From: Candidatus Endomicrobium macrotermitis
Lineage (GTDB): Bacteria; Elusimicrobiota; Endomicrobiia; Endomicrobiales; Endomicrobiaceae
Direction: 5' to 3'
DNA length: 54,062 nt
Assembly (NCBI GenBank): GCA_031271405.1
Contig: JAISVT010000014.1
Location: 1 to 54,062 of the forward strand
Shown: one piece after another, positions 26,227 to 34,944 of the stretch
Layout: the number at the start of each line of letters is the position of its first letter
Numbering within the stretch: the stretch's first letter is position 1
Notes under the pieces: generated by a model
Told to the model about the DNA's origin: nothing
Database searches by the model: none
What the model saw: only the letters and a program-made list of their open reading frames with translations
Made by a program: the position numbers and the translations under genes

Positions 26227-27105
26227 ATGTCTGAAAAAGAGAATGTAAAAATAGCGTTTATCGGCGGGAGCGGCTTATACGAAATCGACGGGATCGAAGA
26301 CGTTTCGCAAAAAGAAATAGACACTCCTTTCGGAAAGCCTTCCGATAAAATTACAGTAGGAAGCATTGACGGAATAAATTGCGCTTTTTTGCCCAGGCAC
26401 GGCAGAGGCCATATTCTTTTGCCGTCGGAAATCAACCAGAGAGCCAATATGTACGCCCTTAAATCTCTGGGCGTAGAGCAAATTGTGGCTTTTACGGCGT
26501 GCGGTTCTTTGAAAGAAAAAATAAAGCCCAAAGACTTTGTAATGCCGGATCAGATTTTTGACAGGACGAAAAACAGACAGAATACTTTTTTCGGAGACGG
26601 AATAGTCGCTCATGTCGGCATGGCTAATCCTTTTTGCAACGATATAAGAGATATTGTGCACCAGTCGGTTTATGAACTCGGAATAGAGCATCATTTCGGC
26701 GGAACTTACGTCTGCATAGAAGGTCCGCAGTTTTCGACAAAAGCCGAATCCGAAGCCAACAGGCAGCTCGGCTTTGCGGTCGTCGGAATGACTGCCGTTC
26801 CCGAAGCGAAACTTGCCAGGGAAGCAGAAATGTGTTATGCAAACGTTTCTTTGGTTACGGATTTTGACGTATGGAAAGAGGGCGAAGAAGTAACGAATGA
26901 CGCTGTTGTCGCGGTTATGGCGGCAAATATTTCAAACGCCAAAAGAGTGGTGAAGGATTTGGTTTCGAAACTTTCGAAAAGAGAAGTCAAATGCGCGTGC
27001 CGCGACTCTTTAAAAACCGCGGTTATGACCGCCCCCGAGAAACTTTTGGTCAGCCCGAAATATAAAGATTTGGCTTTATTTCTCGATAAGTATTACAGCA
27101 GGTAA
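26227..27105 (+). CDS. mtnP: S-methyl-5'-thioadenosine phosphorylase
   Basis: Splits methylthioadenosine (or related 6-oxo or 6-amino purine nucleosides) to base and ribose phosphate. The 292 residues carry the family marks IAFIGGSGLYEIDG, LPRHGRGHILLPSEINQRANMYAL, YVCIEGPQFSTKAESEANR, VVGMTAVPEAKLAREAEMCY and LVTDFDVW, the last fitting adenine-type recognition. It follows recJ after 72 bases and lies 5 bases upstream of cdd, so it belongs to the nucleoside group. The exact nucleoside preference needs assay. Confidence 0.94.
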   Translation: MSEKENVKIAFIGGSGLYEIDGIEDVSQKEIDTPFGKPSDKITVGSIDGINCAFLPRHGRGHILLPSEINQRANMYALKSLGVEQIVAFTACGSLKEKIKPKDFVMPDQIFDRTKNRQNTFFGDGIVAHVGMANPFCNDIRDIVHQSVYELGIEHHFGGTYVCIEGPQFSTKAESEANRQLGFAVVGMTAVPEAKLAREAEMCYANVSLVTDFDVWKEGEEVTNDAVVAVMAANISNAKRVVKDLVSKLSKREVKCACRDSLKTAVMTAPEKLLVSPKYKDLALFLDKYYSR

Positions 27106-27110
27106 TAAAA

Positions 27111-27509
27111 ATGAAAGAGACAAAATACAAAGAACTTATGAAAGTGGCCAAAGAAGCGGCGGGAAATTTTTACGCGCCGTATTCCGGTTTTGCCGTCGGG
27201 AGCGCGGTTTTAAGTTCAAACGGAAAAGTATATACGGGAGCGAACGTCGAAAACGCGTCTTACGGTCTTACAAACTGCGCGGAGCGTTCCGCTTTGTTCA
27301 ACGCTTTTTCCCACGGAGAAAGAAAAATAGAAGCCGTCGCCGTATGGACGGAAAAATCCGAAACTTTTCCGTGCGGCGCGTGCAGGCAGGTAATTTCGGA
27401 ACTTGCGCCGCATGCGGATATAGTAATAAACGGCAGAGAAGACGAATTGATAATTTTGCGCGTTTCCGATCTGCTTCCTTTTGCTTTCGGTAAACATAAC
27501 CTTAAATAA
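27111..27509 (+). CDS. cdd: Cytidine deaminase
   Basis: Converts cytidine and deoxycytidine to uridine and deoxyuridine, making pyrimidines available to the DeoA-type phosphorylase upstream. At 132 residues it is the usual homotetrameric form. The zinc site is complete: TNCAERSALFNA with the catalytic Glu, and FPCGACRQVISE with two Cys ligands. The substrate-binding TGANVENASYGL is present. It starts 5 bases after mtnP. Confidence 0.96.
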   Translation: MKETKYKELMKVAKEAAGNFYAPYSGFAVGSAVLSSNGKVYTGANVENASYGLTNCAERSALFNAFSHGERKIEAVAVWTEKSETFPCGACRQVISELAPHADIVINGREDELIILRVSDLLPFAFGKHNLK

Positions 27510-27554
27510 GAAGACGGGATTACAAAAAGGCGGCAGGATAAGCAAAGACATACA

Positions 27555-29603
27555 ATGAAAAATAAAATAATCCTTTTTTTGCTTTTCCTTTTTATTTTTA
27601 CGGTTTCCGCTTTTGCTTCGGAGAAGTCTTTGCGTTTGGTTTCCGGAGACGGGCAGACCGGAATAACCGGATATCCGTTAAAAAACGATTTTACGGTGCG
27701 GGCTGTAAATGCCGACGGTTCGCCCTGTCCGGGCATTGCCGTCAAATTTCTGCTTATATCCCCGTTAAACGAAGAACATAAAAAGAATGCCGGCCGCGTT
27801 TTCCCCGAAGAAACTTTGACCGGCAAAGACGGTTATGCGCGTTCAAAACTTGTTTTGGGCAAAAACGCTTCCGGCGAAATAAATGTCGTGGCTTTTTCGG
27901 AACAAATTCCCGGAAACGTTATTTTCAGGACAATGACGTTTCATAAAAACTGGCTTGCAATGATGGTTATAAATCTTGCCGGCGGTTTGGCTCTGCTTCT
28001 TTTCGGAATGTCTTTTATCAACAAAGCTTTGCAAAGAGCCGCGGGGCAAAACTTCAGAAACATACTTACTTCCGCCACATCTTCAAGAATCCGCGGCGTG
28101 ATTTCCGGTTTTTCTCTCACTTCTTTAAACCAGTCAAGTTCCGCTACGATGCTTTTGGTAATAGCTCTCGTGAGCGGCGGGGCGATGTCGTTTTTCCAGT
28201 CGATGTCGGTATCTTTGGGCGCTTCCATAGGTTCCACGGTTACGGGACAGCTTGTCGCTTTCAGGCTTGTAAACTACGCGCTCCTGATAGCCGCGGCAGG
28301 TTTTGCTCTGTCTTTTTTTTCCGGCGGAAAAAGGCTGGCAAAAGCCGGCGACGCAATATTCGGTTTCGGCATTTTGTTTCTCGGCATGAAATTAATGTCG
28401 GACGCTATGACCCCTCTTACTCTTAATCCGGTATTTTTAGATATTATAACGGGAATAAAATCGCCTTCTCTGGCGATATTGGCGGGCATTGCCGTGACCC
28501 TTATAATACAGTCCAGCGGCGCGCTTGTGGGGATAGTTATAGCTATGGCGGCTTCCGGGATTTTGACTTTGGAGCAGTCTGTCTGCCTGGCTTTGGGATC
28601 GCAGATAGGCACATGCATTACAGTCGTTATAGGCGCGGTGAAAATGCCCAGAAACGCCAAAAGGACGGTTATTTGGCAAATATTCCAGCAGACTATAGCC
28701 GTTATTTTAATCTTTCCGTTTTTGCAATGGGTTTCGTTTAACGGGGAAGGGGTCTGGTTTATATTCGTTAAACGGTTTACCGAATCTTTGTTTTTTACGC
28801 AGGATATCGGAAGGCAGATTGCCATGTCGCATACTTTGTCGGCGGTTTTGAATATGATAATTCTGCTTCCGCTGTTAAAGTATCTTCAAAAAGCGGTTTT
28901 TTTGTTTTATCCTTTCAGAAACAGCGAAATAACTTTCGGCACGGTTTACATAAATATAAAAAACCCGGAACCGGACATAAACAAAGCGCTCGAGCTTTCC
29001 AAGCTTGAAATCCAGAGGCTGGGCGGTTTTGTTTCCGATATGCTCGGCAATTCCCTTAAGGCTTTAAAAACCAGAAATATAGACATTCCGGAAAGTATTT
29101 CCAACAGAGGGCTTAAAACGGACATACTTTACAGGGAAATAGTTCCGTATATTGCGAAAACCGGACAGAATAAGCTCAGCAGGGAACAGTCCGAAAAAGA
29201 AATCAGGCTTCTTTACGTTTTGTCGAATCTTGACGAAATTTCGGATATCGTGGACAGAAATCTTATGCATACGGCAAGGAAAAAAATAAGGAGTTTTTCG
29301 CGTTTTTCGCAGGAAGGGCTTGAAGACATTACAAAAATTCACGGAGTAGTATGCGAAAATATGTCTAAAGTTTTAAACGCTTTTTCTTCTGACGATAAAG
29401 CTCTTGCTTCCGAGGTCGCGGCCGCAAAAGCCTCCGTAAGGGGATTGGTTTCGCAGCTGAGGCAAAAACATATAGCGCGCCTTCATGCCAATTTACAGGA
29501 ATCCATAGAAACTTCCGGGATCCATATGGACGTTTTAGACCAATATAACAGAATCAATTCTATGGTTTGCGATATAGGCGCAATAATATCCGGAGAAGTT
29601 TGA
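27555..29603 (+). CDS. Na/Pi cotransporter-type membrane protein with Ig-like N-terminus and PhoU-like end
   Basis: 682 residues in three parts. After a signal-like helix (residues 4-22) comes a domain of about 100 residues that looks like a bacterial Ig-like (Big) fold: SLRLVSGDGQTGITGYPL, GSPCPGIAVKFLL, DGYARSKLVLG. The transporter part follows from about 130 to 460, with the two repeated sodium/phosphate motifs SLNQSSSATM (near 190) and IIQSSGALVG (near 317). The C-terminal 200 residues are helical and PhoU-like. The family (NptA/YjbB type) moves phosphate or similar anions with sodium. The extra exported Ig-like domain is unusual and its role is unknown. Location after the phosphorylases, which consume phosphate, is suggestive. 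Confidence 0.88.
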   Translation: MKNKIILFLLFLFIFTVSAFASEKSLRLVSGDGQTGITGYPLKNDFTVRAVNADGSPCPGIAVKFLLISPLNEEHKKNAGRVFPEETLTGKDGYARSKLVLGKNASGEINVVAFSEQIPGNVIFRTMTFHKNWLAMMVINLAGGLALLLFGMSFINKALQRAAGQNFRNILTSATSSRIRGVISGFSLTSLNQSSSATMLLVIALVSGGAMSFFQSMSVSLGASIGSTVTGQLVAFRLVNYALLIAAAGFALSFFSGGKRLAKAGDAIFGFGILFLGMKLMSDAMTPLTLNPVFLDIITGIKSPSLAILAGIAVTLIIQSSGALVGIVIAMAASGILTLEQSVCLALGSQIGTCITVVIGAVKMPRNAKRTVIWQIFQQTIAVILIFPFLQWVSFNGEGVWFIFVKRFTESLFFTQDIGRQIAMSHTLSAVLNMIILLPLLKYLQKAVFLFYPFRNSEITFGTVYINIKNPEPDINKALELSKLEIQRLGGFVSDMLGNSLKALKTRNIDIPESISNRGLKTDILYREIVPYIAKTGQNKLSREQSEKEIRLLYVLSNLDEISDIVDRNLMHTARKKIRSFSRFSQEGLEDITKIHGVVCENMSKVLNAFSSDDKALASEVAAAKASVRGLVSQLRQKHIARLHANLQESIETSGIHMDVLDQYNRINSMVCDIGAIISGEV

Positions 29604-29682
29604 TAAAAAACCGCAAAACGCCGTGTTTACTTCCTAAATCTGAAATTTTTGTTAAATCTTTCCGTTTTACCGCGCGCTTGCC

Positions 29683-29711
29683 TTGAAAATCTAATTTAAA
29701 AAGAGTAACAT
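29683..29711 (+). promoter_or_regulatory. Candidate promoter of the DAAxxLLG repeat protein
   Basis: TTGAAA (29683-29688), 17-base spacer, TAACAT (29706-29711), about 90 bases before the ATG. Confidence 0.35.
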
Positions 29712-29800
29712 ATCTTTTGCTTGGGCAGTCTAATGAATGTATATGCCGTACGGAAAATTCACTTTTTGCCGCTGCTGCAAAATGCGTTAAGGGGTTAGGT

Positions 29801-31222
29801 ATGAAAAAAATATCTGTTGTAATTTTATTTATGTTGTTTTGCGCGGGAGGGCTTTTCGCGGAATACATATATTTGAAAAACGGACAGGAAATCAAGGGTA
29901 AAATAGTGTCCGAAACGGATAAAACCGTTACGGTGCTTAACGAAGCTACAAAAAAAAGAGTCGTGCTTAAGTTTGTGAATATTGCCGACATAACCTCAAC
30001 GCCCAAATCCGAGATTGAAATTACCCGGATTGCGCAAAGCGCACAGGAAGCCGCAACGCAGTTTACCAGCGCCAATAAAACCGAGCTTGACGGTTCCGAT
30101 ACGTATGTCCAAAATAACAAGTCGGGCGTCATAGTGTATAACGTCAAAGAAGAAATAATTGAAAAAGGAAAGCAGCCGTCCGCCGTAACCGGCGTTTCGG
30201 AAGAAGACGATAAAGGCGGTTTTGACGCCGCGGCTTATTTGCTGGGAACGGGTTCAGCCGCAAAATCCTCGGTAAAGCCTGCCGCCGAAAGCAAGCCTAA
30301 GCCGAAACGCTCCAAAAAGAAGCCCGCGCCTGCAGCCGAAGATTCGGGTTTTGACGCCGCGGCGTACTTATTGGGAACAGCTTCCGCTCCCGAGGCAAAA
30401 ACGGCGCAGACCAAAGAAAAAAAGCCTAAAGAAAAACCCGCCAAAAAAAAGAATAAAGAAATAAAGCAGATGGAAGAAGAAGATTACGACGCCGCAAAGT
30501 ATTTGCTCGGCATCGCGGACGAGCCGGTAAGCGCTCCCCGGAAGGAAGAGAAAAAGGCTAAGGAAAAACCCGCGAAAAAAGAAAAGAAAAAATCAAAAGA
30601 GGCGGAAGAAGATTATGACGCGGCAAGATTTTTGCTGGGGGATTCTCTTTCGGAGCCGCAAAGCAGTTATAAAGAAACGGAAAAACCGGAATACTCGGGA
30701 AGTTCTTCGGCTTTGCCTGCGGAAACCGTCGTATCCATAGCTTTTGATTTAAAAGGTTATAGTAAATTTTCAGGTTCTCCTTTCTTAACAAGCGGAGGTT
30801 CCGATTTCGGAATGGGTCTTTTTCTTGAAAGATACGGCTATTTTTGCAGTTTTGCCGCAGCGGGCGTAGGCGCGGGCTATGAGCATAAAAGAGGTTTGGA
30901 AGATATGCAGGGAAGATTCGGTTTTATTCCCGTATACGCGGCTTTGAAAGCCAGGCTCACGGAATACAAAGACTTTAATTTTTACGCGGTTTTCCGTTTC
31001 GGGTATAATTTTATGATTGCAAATCCGGCATATTTGGGCAAGGCCGACGCCAAAGGCGGTTTGTATTACGCGTTCGGTCCGGGAGTCGTGCATAACAGAG
31101 TTGTCGTTCAGGCATTGTACTCCTTCAATAACGGAGGAATGAGTTATTACGGGGCGGATTCGCAAATAGACGTAGATCTGAAATTTTCAAAGGTAAGTTT
31201 TTCCGTAGGTTATATGTTTTAG
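29801..31222 (+). CDS. Outer-membrane protein with four DAAxxLLG repeats
   Basis: 473 residues. Signal peptide 1-20; a small beta domain at 21-65 (YIYLKNGQEIKGKIVSETD) like short SH3-like OM-associated domains; then a Lys/Glu/Pro-rich linker with four spaced repeats: FDAAAYLLG (141-149), FDAAAYLLG (184-192), YDAAKYLLG (229-237) and YDAARFLLG (272-280), 43-45 residues apart. The last 165 residues form a beta-barrel ending in aromatic Phe (VGYMF), related to the protein at 1257-1838. The linker is basic (KEKPAKK repeats) and should span the periplasm. The repeats look like short linear binding motifs. I know no named family with this layout. The ATG at 29801 follows AAGGGG; an upstream start at 29717 lacks a signal peptide. 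Confidence 0.82.
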   Translation: MKKISVVILFMLFCAGGLFAEYIYLKNGQEIKGKIVSETDKTVTVLNEATKKRVVLKFVNIADITSTPKSEIEITRIAQSAQEAATQFTSANKTELDGSDTYVQNNKSGVIVYNVKEEIIEKGKQPSAVTGVSEEDDKGGFDAAAYLLGTGSAAKSSVKPAAESKPKPKRSKKKPAPAAEDSGFDAAAYLLGTASAPEAKTAQTKEKKPKEKPAKKKNKEIKQMEEEDYDAAKYLLGIADEPVSAPRKEEKKAKEKPAKKEKKKSKEAEEDYDAARFLLGDSLSEPQSSYKETEKPEYSGSSSALPAETVVSIAFDLKGYSKFSGSPFLTSGGSDFGMGLFLERYGYFCSFAAAGVGAGYEHKRGLEDMQGRFGFIPVYAALKARLTEYKDFNFYAVFRFGYNFMIANPAYLGKADAKGGLYYAFGPGVVHNRVVVQALYSFNNGGMSYYGADSQIDVDLKFSKVSFSVGYMF

Positions 31223-31243
31223 GACGCGGGCTTTCGTTATTCG

Positions 31244-31423
31244 TCAGTGGACGCGTTCCGTAATGCTTCCCGCAGAGGGCGCGGTTTCTCCGGTTTCTTC
31301 TTCGACTGTAGTATAATTGATTCCGGTTTTGTTTATCTTATAGTCCGCAATGCTTTCTTTTCCAGAGCATCCCGCAAACAATACGAACGCTGTCAGGTAC
31401 GCAAAAAACACAATTTTATCCAT
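31244..31423 (-). CDS. Small lipoprotein
   Basis: A 59-residue protein on the minus strand. It starts with a lipoprotein signal peptide whose lipobox LFAGC puts the lipid-carrying Cys at residue 19. The mature part is short and acidic (IADYKINKTGINYTTVEEE). AAAGGAGA stands 5 bases before the ATG, and a good promoter (31451-31479) lies upstream, so this is very likely a real gene despite its size. It is convergent with the repeat protein (stop codons 21 bases apart) and divergent from the metallo-beta-lactamase-fold gene. Function unknown. Confidence 0.82.
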   Translation of the reverse strand: MDKIVFFAYLTAFVLFAGCSGKESIADYKINKTGINYTTVEEETGETAPSAGSITERVH

Positions 31424-31450
31424 GAGAATCTCCTTTTGTCCAGTTTTCTA

Positions 31451-31479
31451 ATGATATAAAAACTTTTTAAGATATTCAA
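31451..31479 (-). promoter_or_regulatory. Promoter of the small lipoprotein
   Basis: On the minus strand: TTGAAT (31479-31474), 17-base spacer, TATCAT (31456-31451). Confidence 0.6.
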
Positions 31480-31510
31480 TAATTCGCGCAGTCAAAATAA
31501 CGGAGGAAAA

Positions 31511-32383
31511 ATGAAAAAAGTATCGTTTGCGGCGGTTTTGGCTTTATTTTGTTTTTGCGTTTCAGGTTTTTCGCAAAGCGGGGGAGGAGTTTCAAACACG
31601 TATAAAATCGGTTCTATAGATTTTATAGCGATAAAAGACACGGATACAAATATGGGCAAAAATATATTGACGAAGCCTAATTCCGAAGTGGTAAAAAGAG
31701 TTATGCCCGACAATCAAAACCCGTCTTCAATAAACGCTTTTGTGGTTAAAACGAGCTCGAAAACGATCCTTATAGACGCCGGAGTCGGAGCAGGAGGCAA
31801 TTTGATTAAAAATCTCGCCGCGGCCGGCATTTCTCCCGATAAAGTCGATATTATTTTGATAACGCATATGCACGGCGACCATATAGGCGGGCTTATAAGC
31901 CCGGACAATAAAAAAGTTTTTCCTGCGGCCGACGTTTACGTCGCGGCTCCCGAGATCGGCTATTGGGCGGGCAATATTTCGGCAAATGTCGGAAACACAA
32001 ACCTTGCGAAAGCCGTAAGAGCCGTATACGGCAATAAATTCAAAACTTTTGAGTGGGGCGAAAACGTTACTCCCGAAATAAAGAGCGTTAAAGCTCAGGG
32101 ACATACTCCGGGACATACGGTATTTGACATATCGTCCGGAGAGGAAAAACTTACCGTGATAGCCGATTTGATACACAGCCTGAAAGTTCAAACGGCCGAT
32201 CCGTCGATTTCGGTAACTTTCGACGTTGACCCGCTTCAGGCCGTAGATACGAGAAAGCGCATATTGAGAGAGGCGTCAAAAAATAAAACCAGAGTAGCCG
32301 GAATGCATATCCCTTTCCCGGGAGTAGGCACGGTTACCGAAACCGATAACGGCGGATATTTCTTCAACCCTGCGCTGAAATAA
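31511..32383 (+). CDS. Exported metallo-beta-lactamase-fold hydrolase
   Basis: 290 residues with a signal peptide (cut near FSQS, residues 19-21). The MBL-fold zinc motif is ITHMHGDHIGG, followed by the later His in GHTPGHTVF and Asp in VIADLIHS. The overall form matches periplasmic MBL-fold proteins of the lactonase/arylsulfatase-like group. A GGAGG ribosome site precedes the ATG. The sequence does not show resistance-type beta-lactamase marks, so the substrate is open. It is divergent from the small lipoprotein and 92 bases upstream of gap. Confidence 0.9.
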   Translation: MKKVSFAAVLALFCFCVSGFSQSGGGVSNTYKIGSIDFIAIKDTDTNMGKNILTKPNSEVVKRVMPDNQNPSSINAFVVKTSSKTILIDAGVGAGGNLIKNLAAAGISPDKVDIILITHMHGDHIGGLISPDNKKVFPAADVYVAAPEIGYWAGNISANVGNTNLAKAVRAVYGNKFKTFEWGENVTPEIKSVKAQGHTPGHTVFDISSGEEKLTVIADLIHSLKVQTADPSISVTFDVDPLQAVDTRKRILREASKNKTRVAGMHIPFPGVGTVTETDNGGYFFNPALK

Positions 32384-32410
32384 TTATTTCTTTGCGAAAA
32401 AAAGTTTGAT

Positions 32411-32439
32411 TTGACAACAATTCCAATATTTTATACCAT
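32411..32439 (+). promoter_or_regulatory. Promoter of gap
   Basis: Perfect TTGACA (32411-32416), 17-base spacer, TACCAT (32434-32439). TATACC at 32432 gives an alternative with a 15-base spacer. Confidence 0.55.
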
Positions 32440-32475
32440 TCACTTTGTATAAATTCACATCACAGGAGGCGTATT

Positions 32476-33492
32476 ATGGCAGTAAAAGTTGCGATTAACG
32501 GTTTCGGAAGGATTGGAAGATTGGCTTTCAGGCAGATGTTCGGAGCGGAAGGGTATGAAGTCGTTGCTGTTAACGATTTGACAAAGCCCGCGATGCTTGC
32601 CCATTTATTAAAATATGACACGGCTCAGGGAAGATATGCCTTGGCCGATAAAGTGAAATCAACCGAAGATTCCATAATAGTCGACGGCAAAGAAATTAAA
32701 ATATACGCCGAAAAAGACGCGAAAAATCTTCCTTGGGGAAAAATCGGAGTTGATGTCGTTCTCGAATGCACCGGTTTTTACACTTCAAAAGCGAAATCCC
32801 AGGCTCATATAGACGCGGGCGCGAAAAAAGTAGTTATTTCCGCTCCGGCAGGCGATGATCTCCCGACGGTAGTATTTAACGTAAACCATAAAATACTCAA
32901 AAAAGAAGACAATATCATATGCGCCGCTTCGTGCACTACAAACTGCCTGGCGCCTATGGCAAAAACGCTTAACGATTATGCTCCGATACAGTCGGGCATT
33001 ATGACCACCGTTCACGCTTATACGGGCGATCAGATGACTCTTGACGGACCTCACCCGAAAGGCGATTTGAGAAGAGCGAGAGCTGCTGCCGAAAACATAG
33101 TTCCCAATTCGACGGGAGCGGCAAAAGCAATAGGTTTGGTTATACCCGAACTTAACAAAAAACTTATCGGCTCGGCGCAGAGAGTTCCGGTTAAGACCGG
33201 CTCCAGCACGATTTTGGTGGCCGTTGTCAAAGGAAAAGACATAACGAAAGAATCGGTAAACGCAGCTATGAAAGCCGCGGCAAACGAATCTTTCGGATAT
33301 ACCGAAGAAGAATTGGTTTCTTCAGATATTATCGGAATTTCTTTCGGTTCTTTGTTTGACGCTACGCAGACTATGGTTTCTAAAATTTCCGACGATACTT
33401 ATCAGGTTCAGACCGTTTCATGGTACGACAACGAATACAGCTATACCAGCCAGATGGTAAGGACTATAAAATACTTCGCGGAATTGGCGTAA
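32476..33492 (+). CDS. gap: Glyceraldehyde-3-phosphate dehydrogenase
   Basis: Oxidises glyceraldehyde 3-phosphate to 1,3-bisphosphoglycerate with NAD and phosphate. 338 residues, normal length. The Rossmann start is [17 protein letters not shown], the catalytic Cys lies in [15 protein letters not shown], and the cofactor and substrate parts [26 protein letters not shown] and [13 protein letters not shown] are intact. An AGGAGG site precedes the ATG. A strong hairpin separates it from pgk, the next enzyme of glycolysis. Confidence 0.98.
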   Translation: MAVKVAINGFGRIGRLAFRQMFGAEGYEVVAVNDLTKPAMLAHLLKYDTAQGRYALADKVKSTEDSIIVDGKEIKIYAEKDAKNLPWGKIGVDVVLECTGFYTSKAKSQAHIDAGAKKVVISAPAGDDLPTVVFNVNHKILKKEDNIICAASCTTNCLAPMAKTLNDYAPIQSGIMTTVHAYTGDQMTLDGPHPKGDLRRARAAAENIVPNSTGAAKAIGLVIPELNKKLIGSAQRVPVKTGSSTILVAVVKGKDITKESVNAAMKAAANESFGYTEEELVSSDIIGISFGSLFDATQTMVSKISDDTYQVQTVSWYDNEYSYTSQMVRTIKYFAELA

Positions 33493-33514
33493 TTGTTTTG
33501 AATAAATAAAAATC

Positions 33515-33558
33515 AAAGACCGCGCCGGCGCAATTTGCGCGGCGCGGTCTTTTTTTAG
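33515..33558 (+). terminator. Terminator or attenuator between gap and pgk
   Basis: A perfect 13-base outer stem AAAGACCGCGCCG (33515-33527) against CGGCGCGGTCTTT (33540-33552), then a T-run. The pgk ribosome site (AGAGG) starts only a few bases later and no promoter is visible between, so pgk probably depends on read-through. Confidence 0.88.
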
Positions 33559-33567
33559 AGGTAAAAA

Positions 33568-34818
33568 ATGAAAAAAACCATTAAAGACATCGACGTAAAA
33601 GACAAAAAAGTTTTGGTAAGGGTGGACTATAACGTTCCGCTGGACGCAAAATTGAATATAACAAACGACAAAAGAATTGCCGCGACTTTGCCGACGATAC
33701 AATATCTTCTGGACCAGAACGCGGCAATAATACTTCTTTCGCATTTGGGAAGGCCGAAAGGAAAAGCCGTCCCTGAAATGAGCTTAAAGCCCGTTGCCCC
33801 GAGGCTTGCCGAACTTCTCGGAAAACCCGTTAAGTTTATAGAGGGAGACGCAATAGGCGAAGAAGCCGGGAAAGCAGCCGCGGATTTAAAATCCGGCGAA
33901 ATTCTTTTGCTTGAAAATTTGAGATTTCATCCCGAAGAAGAAGGCAAAAACGCGGCCGGCGAAAAAGATAAAGACGCTATGGACGCTTTTGCAAAAGAAC
34001 TTGCCTCTCTCGGCGAAGTTTTTGTTCAGGACGCTTTCGGGACGGTGCACAGGGCGCACGCTTCGACTGCGGGCATAGTAAAATACGTTAAAGACGCTGC
34101 GGCGGGCTTTTTGGTTGAAAAAGAGCTGAAATTTTTGGGAGCCGCGCTTGATAACCCCGTAAGGCCTTTCATAGCTATACTCGGCGGAGCGAAAGTGTCG
34201 GATAAAATCAACGTTATAGAAAATTTGCTCGGCAAAGTTAATGCCATAATAATCGGCGGCGCAATGGCTTATACGTTTTTAAAAGCTCGGGGCATAAGCA
34301 CCGGAACGTCTTTGGTTGAGGATGATAAATTGGATCTGGCTTTGGAAATTTTAAAAAAAGCGGAAGAGAAAAAAGTCGAGTTTTTGCTTCCCGTGGACCA
34401 TATCATTGCGAATAAAGTCGATTTTGCCGGTAAAGCCGTTCCGTTGGGAGCCGTCGTTAAAACTACCGACGGAGATATTATAGAAGACGGTTTTATGGGC
34501 GTTGACGCGGGACCGAAATCCGTCGCGAAATTTGCCGAAGCGGTCAAGACGGCAAAAACAATAGTCTGGAACGGGCCTTTGGGAATATTCGAAATAGAAA
34601 GATTTTCAAAAGGAACCGTTGAAATAGCCAAACTTGTAGCGGAAGCTACCGACAAAGGCGCGGTTTCTGTCGTCGGCGGCGGGGATTCCGTTTCCGCGGT
34701 TAAAAAAGCGGGAGTAGACAAAAGAATAAGCCATATTTCTACCGGCGGCGGAGCGTCTCTTGAATTTTTGGAGGGGAAAGAACTTCCCGGAATAGCGGCT
34801 TTGCCGGATAAAGAATAA
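33568..34818 (+). CDS. pgk: Phosphoglycerate kinase
   Basis: Transfers phosphate from 1,3-bisphosphoglycerate to ADP, yielding ATP. 416 residues with [50 protein letters not shown], the hinge region [12 protein letters not shown] and the nucleotide site [11 protein letters not shown]. It directly follows gap and its terminator-like hairpin. Normal length, nothing missing. Confidence 0.98.
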   Translation: MKKTIKDIDVKDKKVLVRVDYNVPLDAKLNITNDKRIAATLPTIQYLLDQNAAIILLSHLGRPKGKAVPEMSLKPVAPRLAELLGKPVKFIEGDAIGEEAGKAAADLKSGEILLLENLRFHPEEEGKNAAGEKDKDAMDAFAKELASLGEVFVQDAFGTVHRAHASTAGIVKYVKDAAAGFLVEKELKFLGAALDNPVRPFIAILGGAKVSDKINVIENLLGKVNAIIIGGAMAYTFLKARGISTGTSLVEDDKLDLALEILKKAEEKKVEFLLPVDHIIANKVDFAGKAVPLGAVVKTTDGDIIEDGFMGVDAGPKSVAKFAEAVKTAKTIVWNGPLGIFEIERFSKGTVEIAKLVAEATDKGAVSVVGGGDSVSAVKKAGVDKRISHISTGGGASLEFLEGKELPGIAALPDKE

Positions 34819-34827
34819 ACAAAGTAT

Positions 34828-34879
34828 GACGATAAGAAGACGGGACGTTAAATAAAATTTTTCTTGTCTTCTTATCGTC
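34828..34879 (+). terminator. Long-loop inverted repeat after pgk
   Basis: GACGATAAGAAGAC (34828-34841) pairs perfectly with GTCTTCTTATCGTC (34866-34879) around a 24-base loop. No T-run follows, so it is a weak terminator at best; it may protect the mRNA 3' end. Confidence 0.5.
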
Positions 34880-34906
34880 GGTACAGTCTGCCGGTTGACA
34901 TTTGAT

Positions 34907-34935
34907 TTGACACCGTATAAATTTTGTTGTATAAT
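34907..34935 (+). promoter_or_regulatory. Consensus promoter of secG and the two tRNAs
   Basis: A perfect sigma-70 promoter: TTGACA (34907-34912), 17-base spacer, TATAAT (34930-34935). Another TTGACA sits at 34895 with TATAAA at 34916 (15-base spacer). The expected start is near 34942, only about 3 bases before the secG ATG. Confidence 0.88.
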
Positions 34936-34944
34936 CTCTGAATT

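Noticed and set aside
31247-31459. A 70-residue plus-strand frame after the repeat protein
   Set aside because: It has no ribosome site, and the opposite strand carries a lipoprotein gene with a lipobox, ribosome site and promoter.
31511-32383. A resistance beta-lactamase
   Set aside because: Only the general metallo-hydrolase fold motif is present; nothing ties it to antibiotic hydrolysis.
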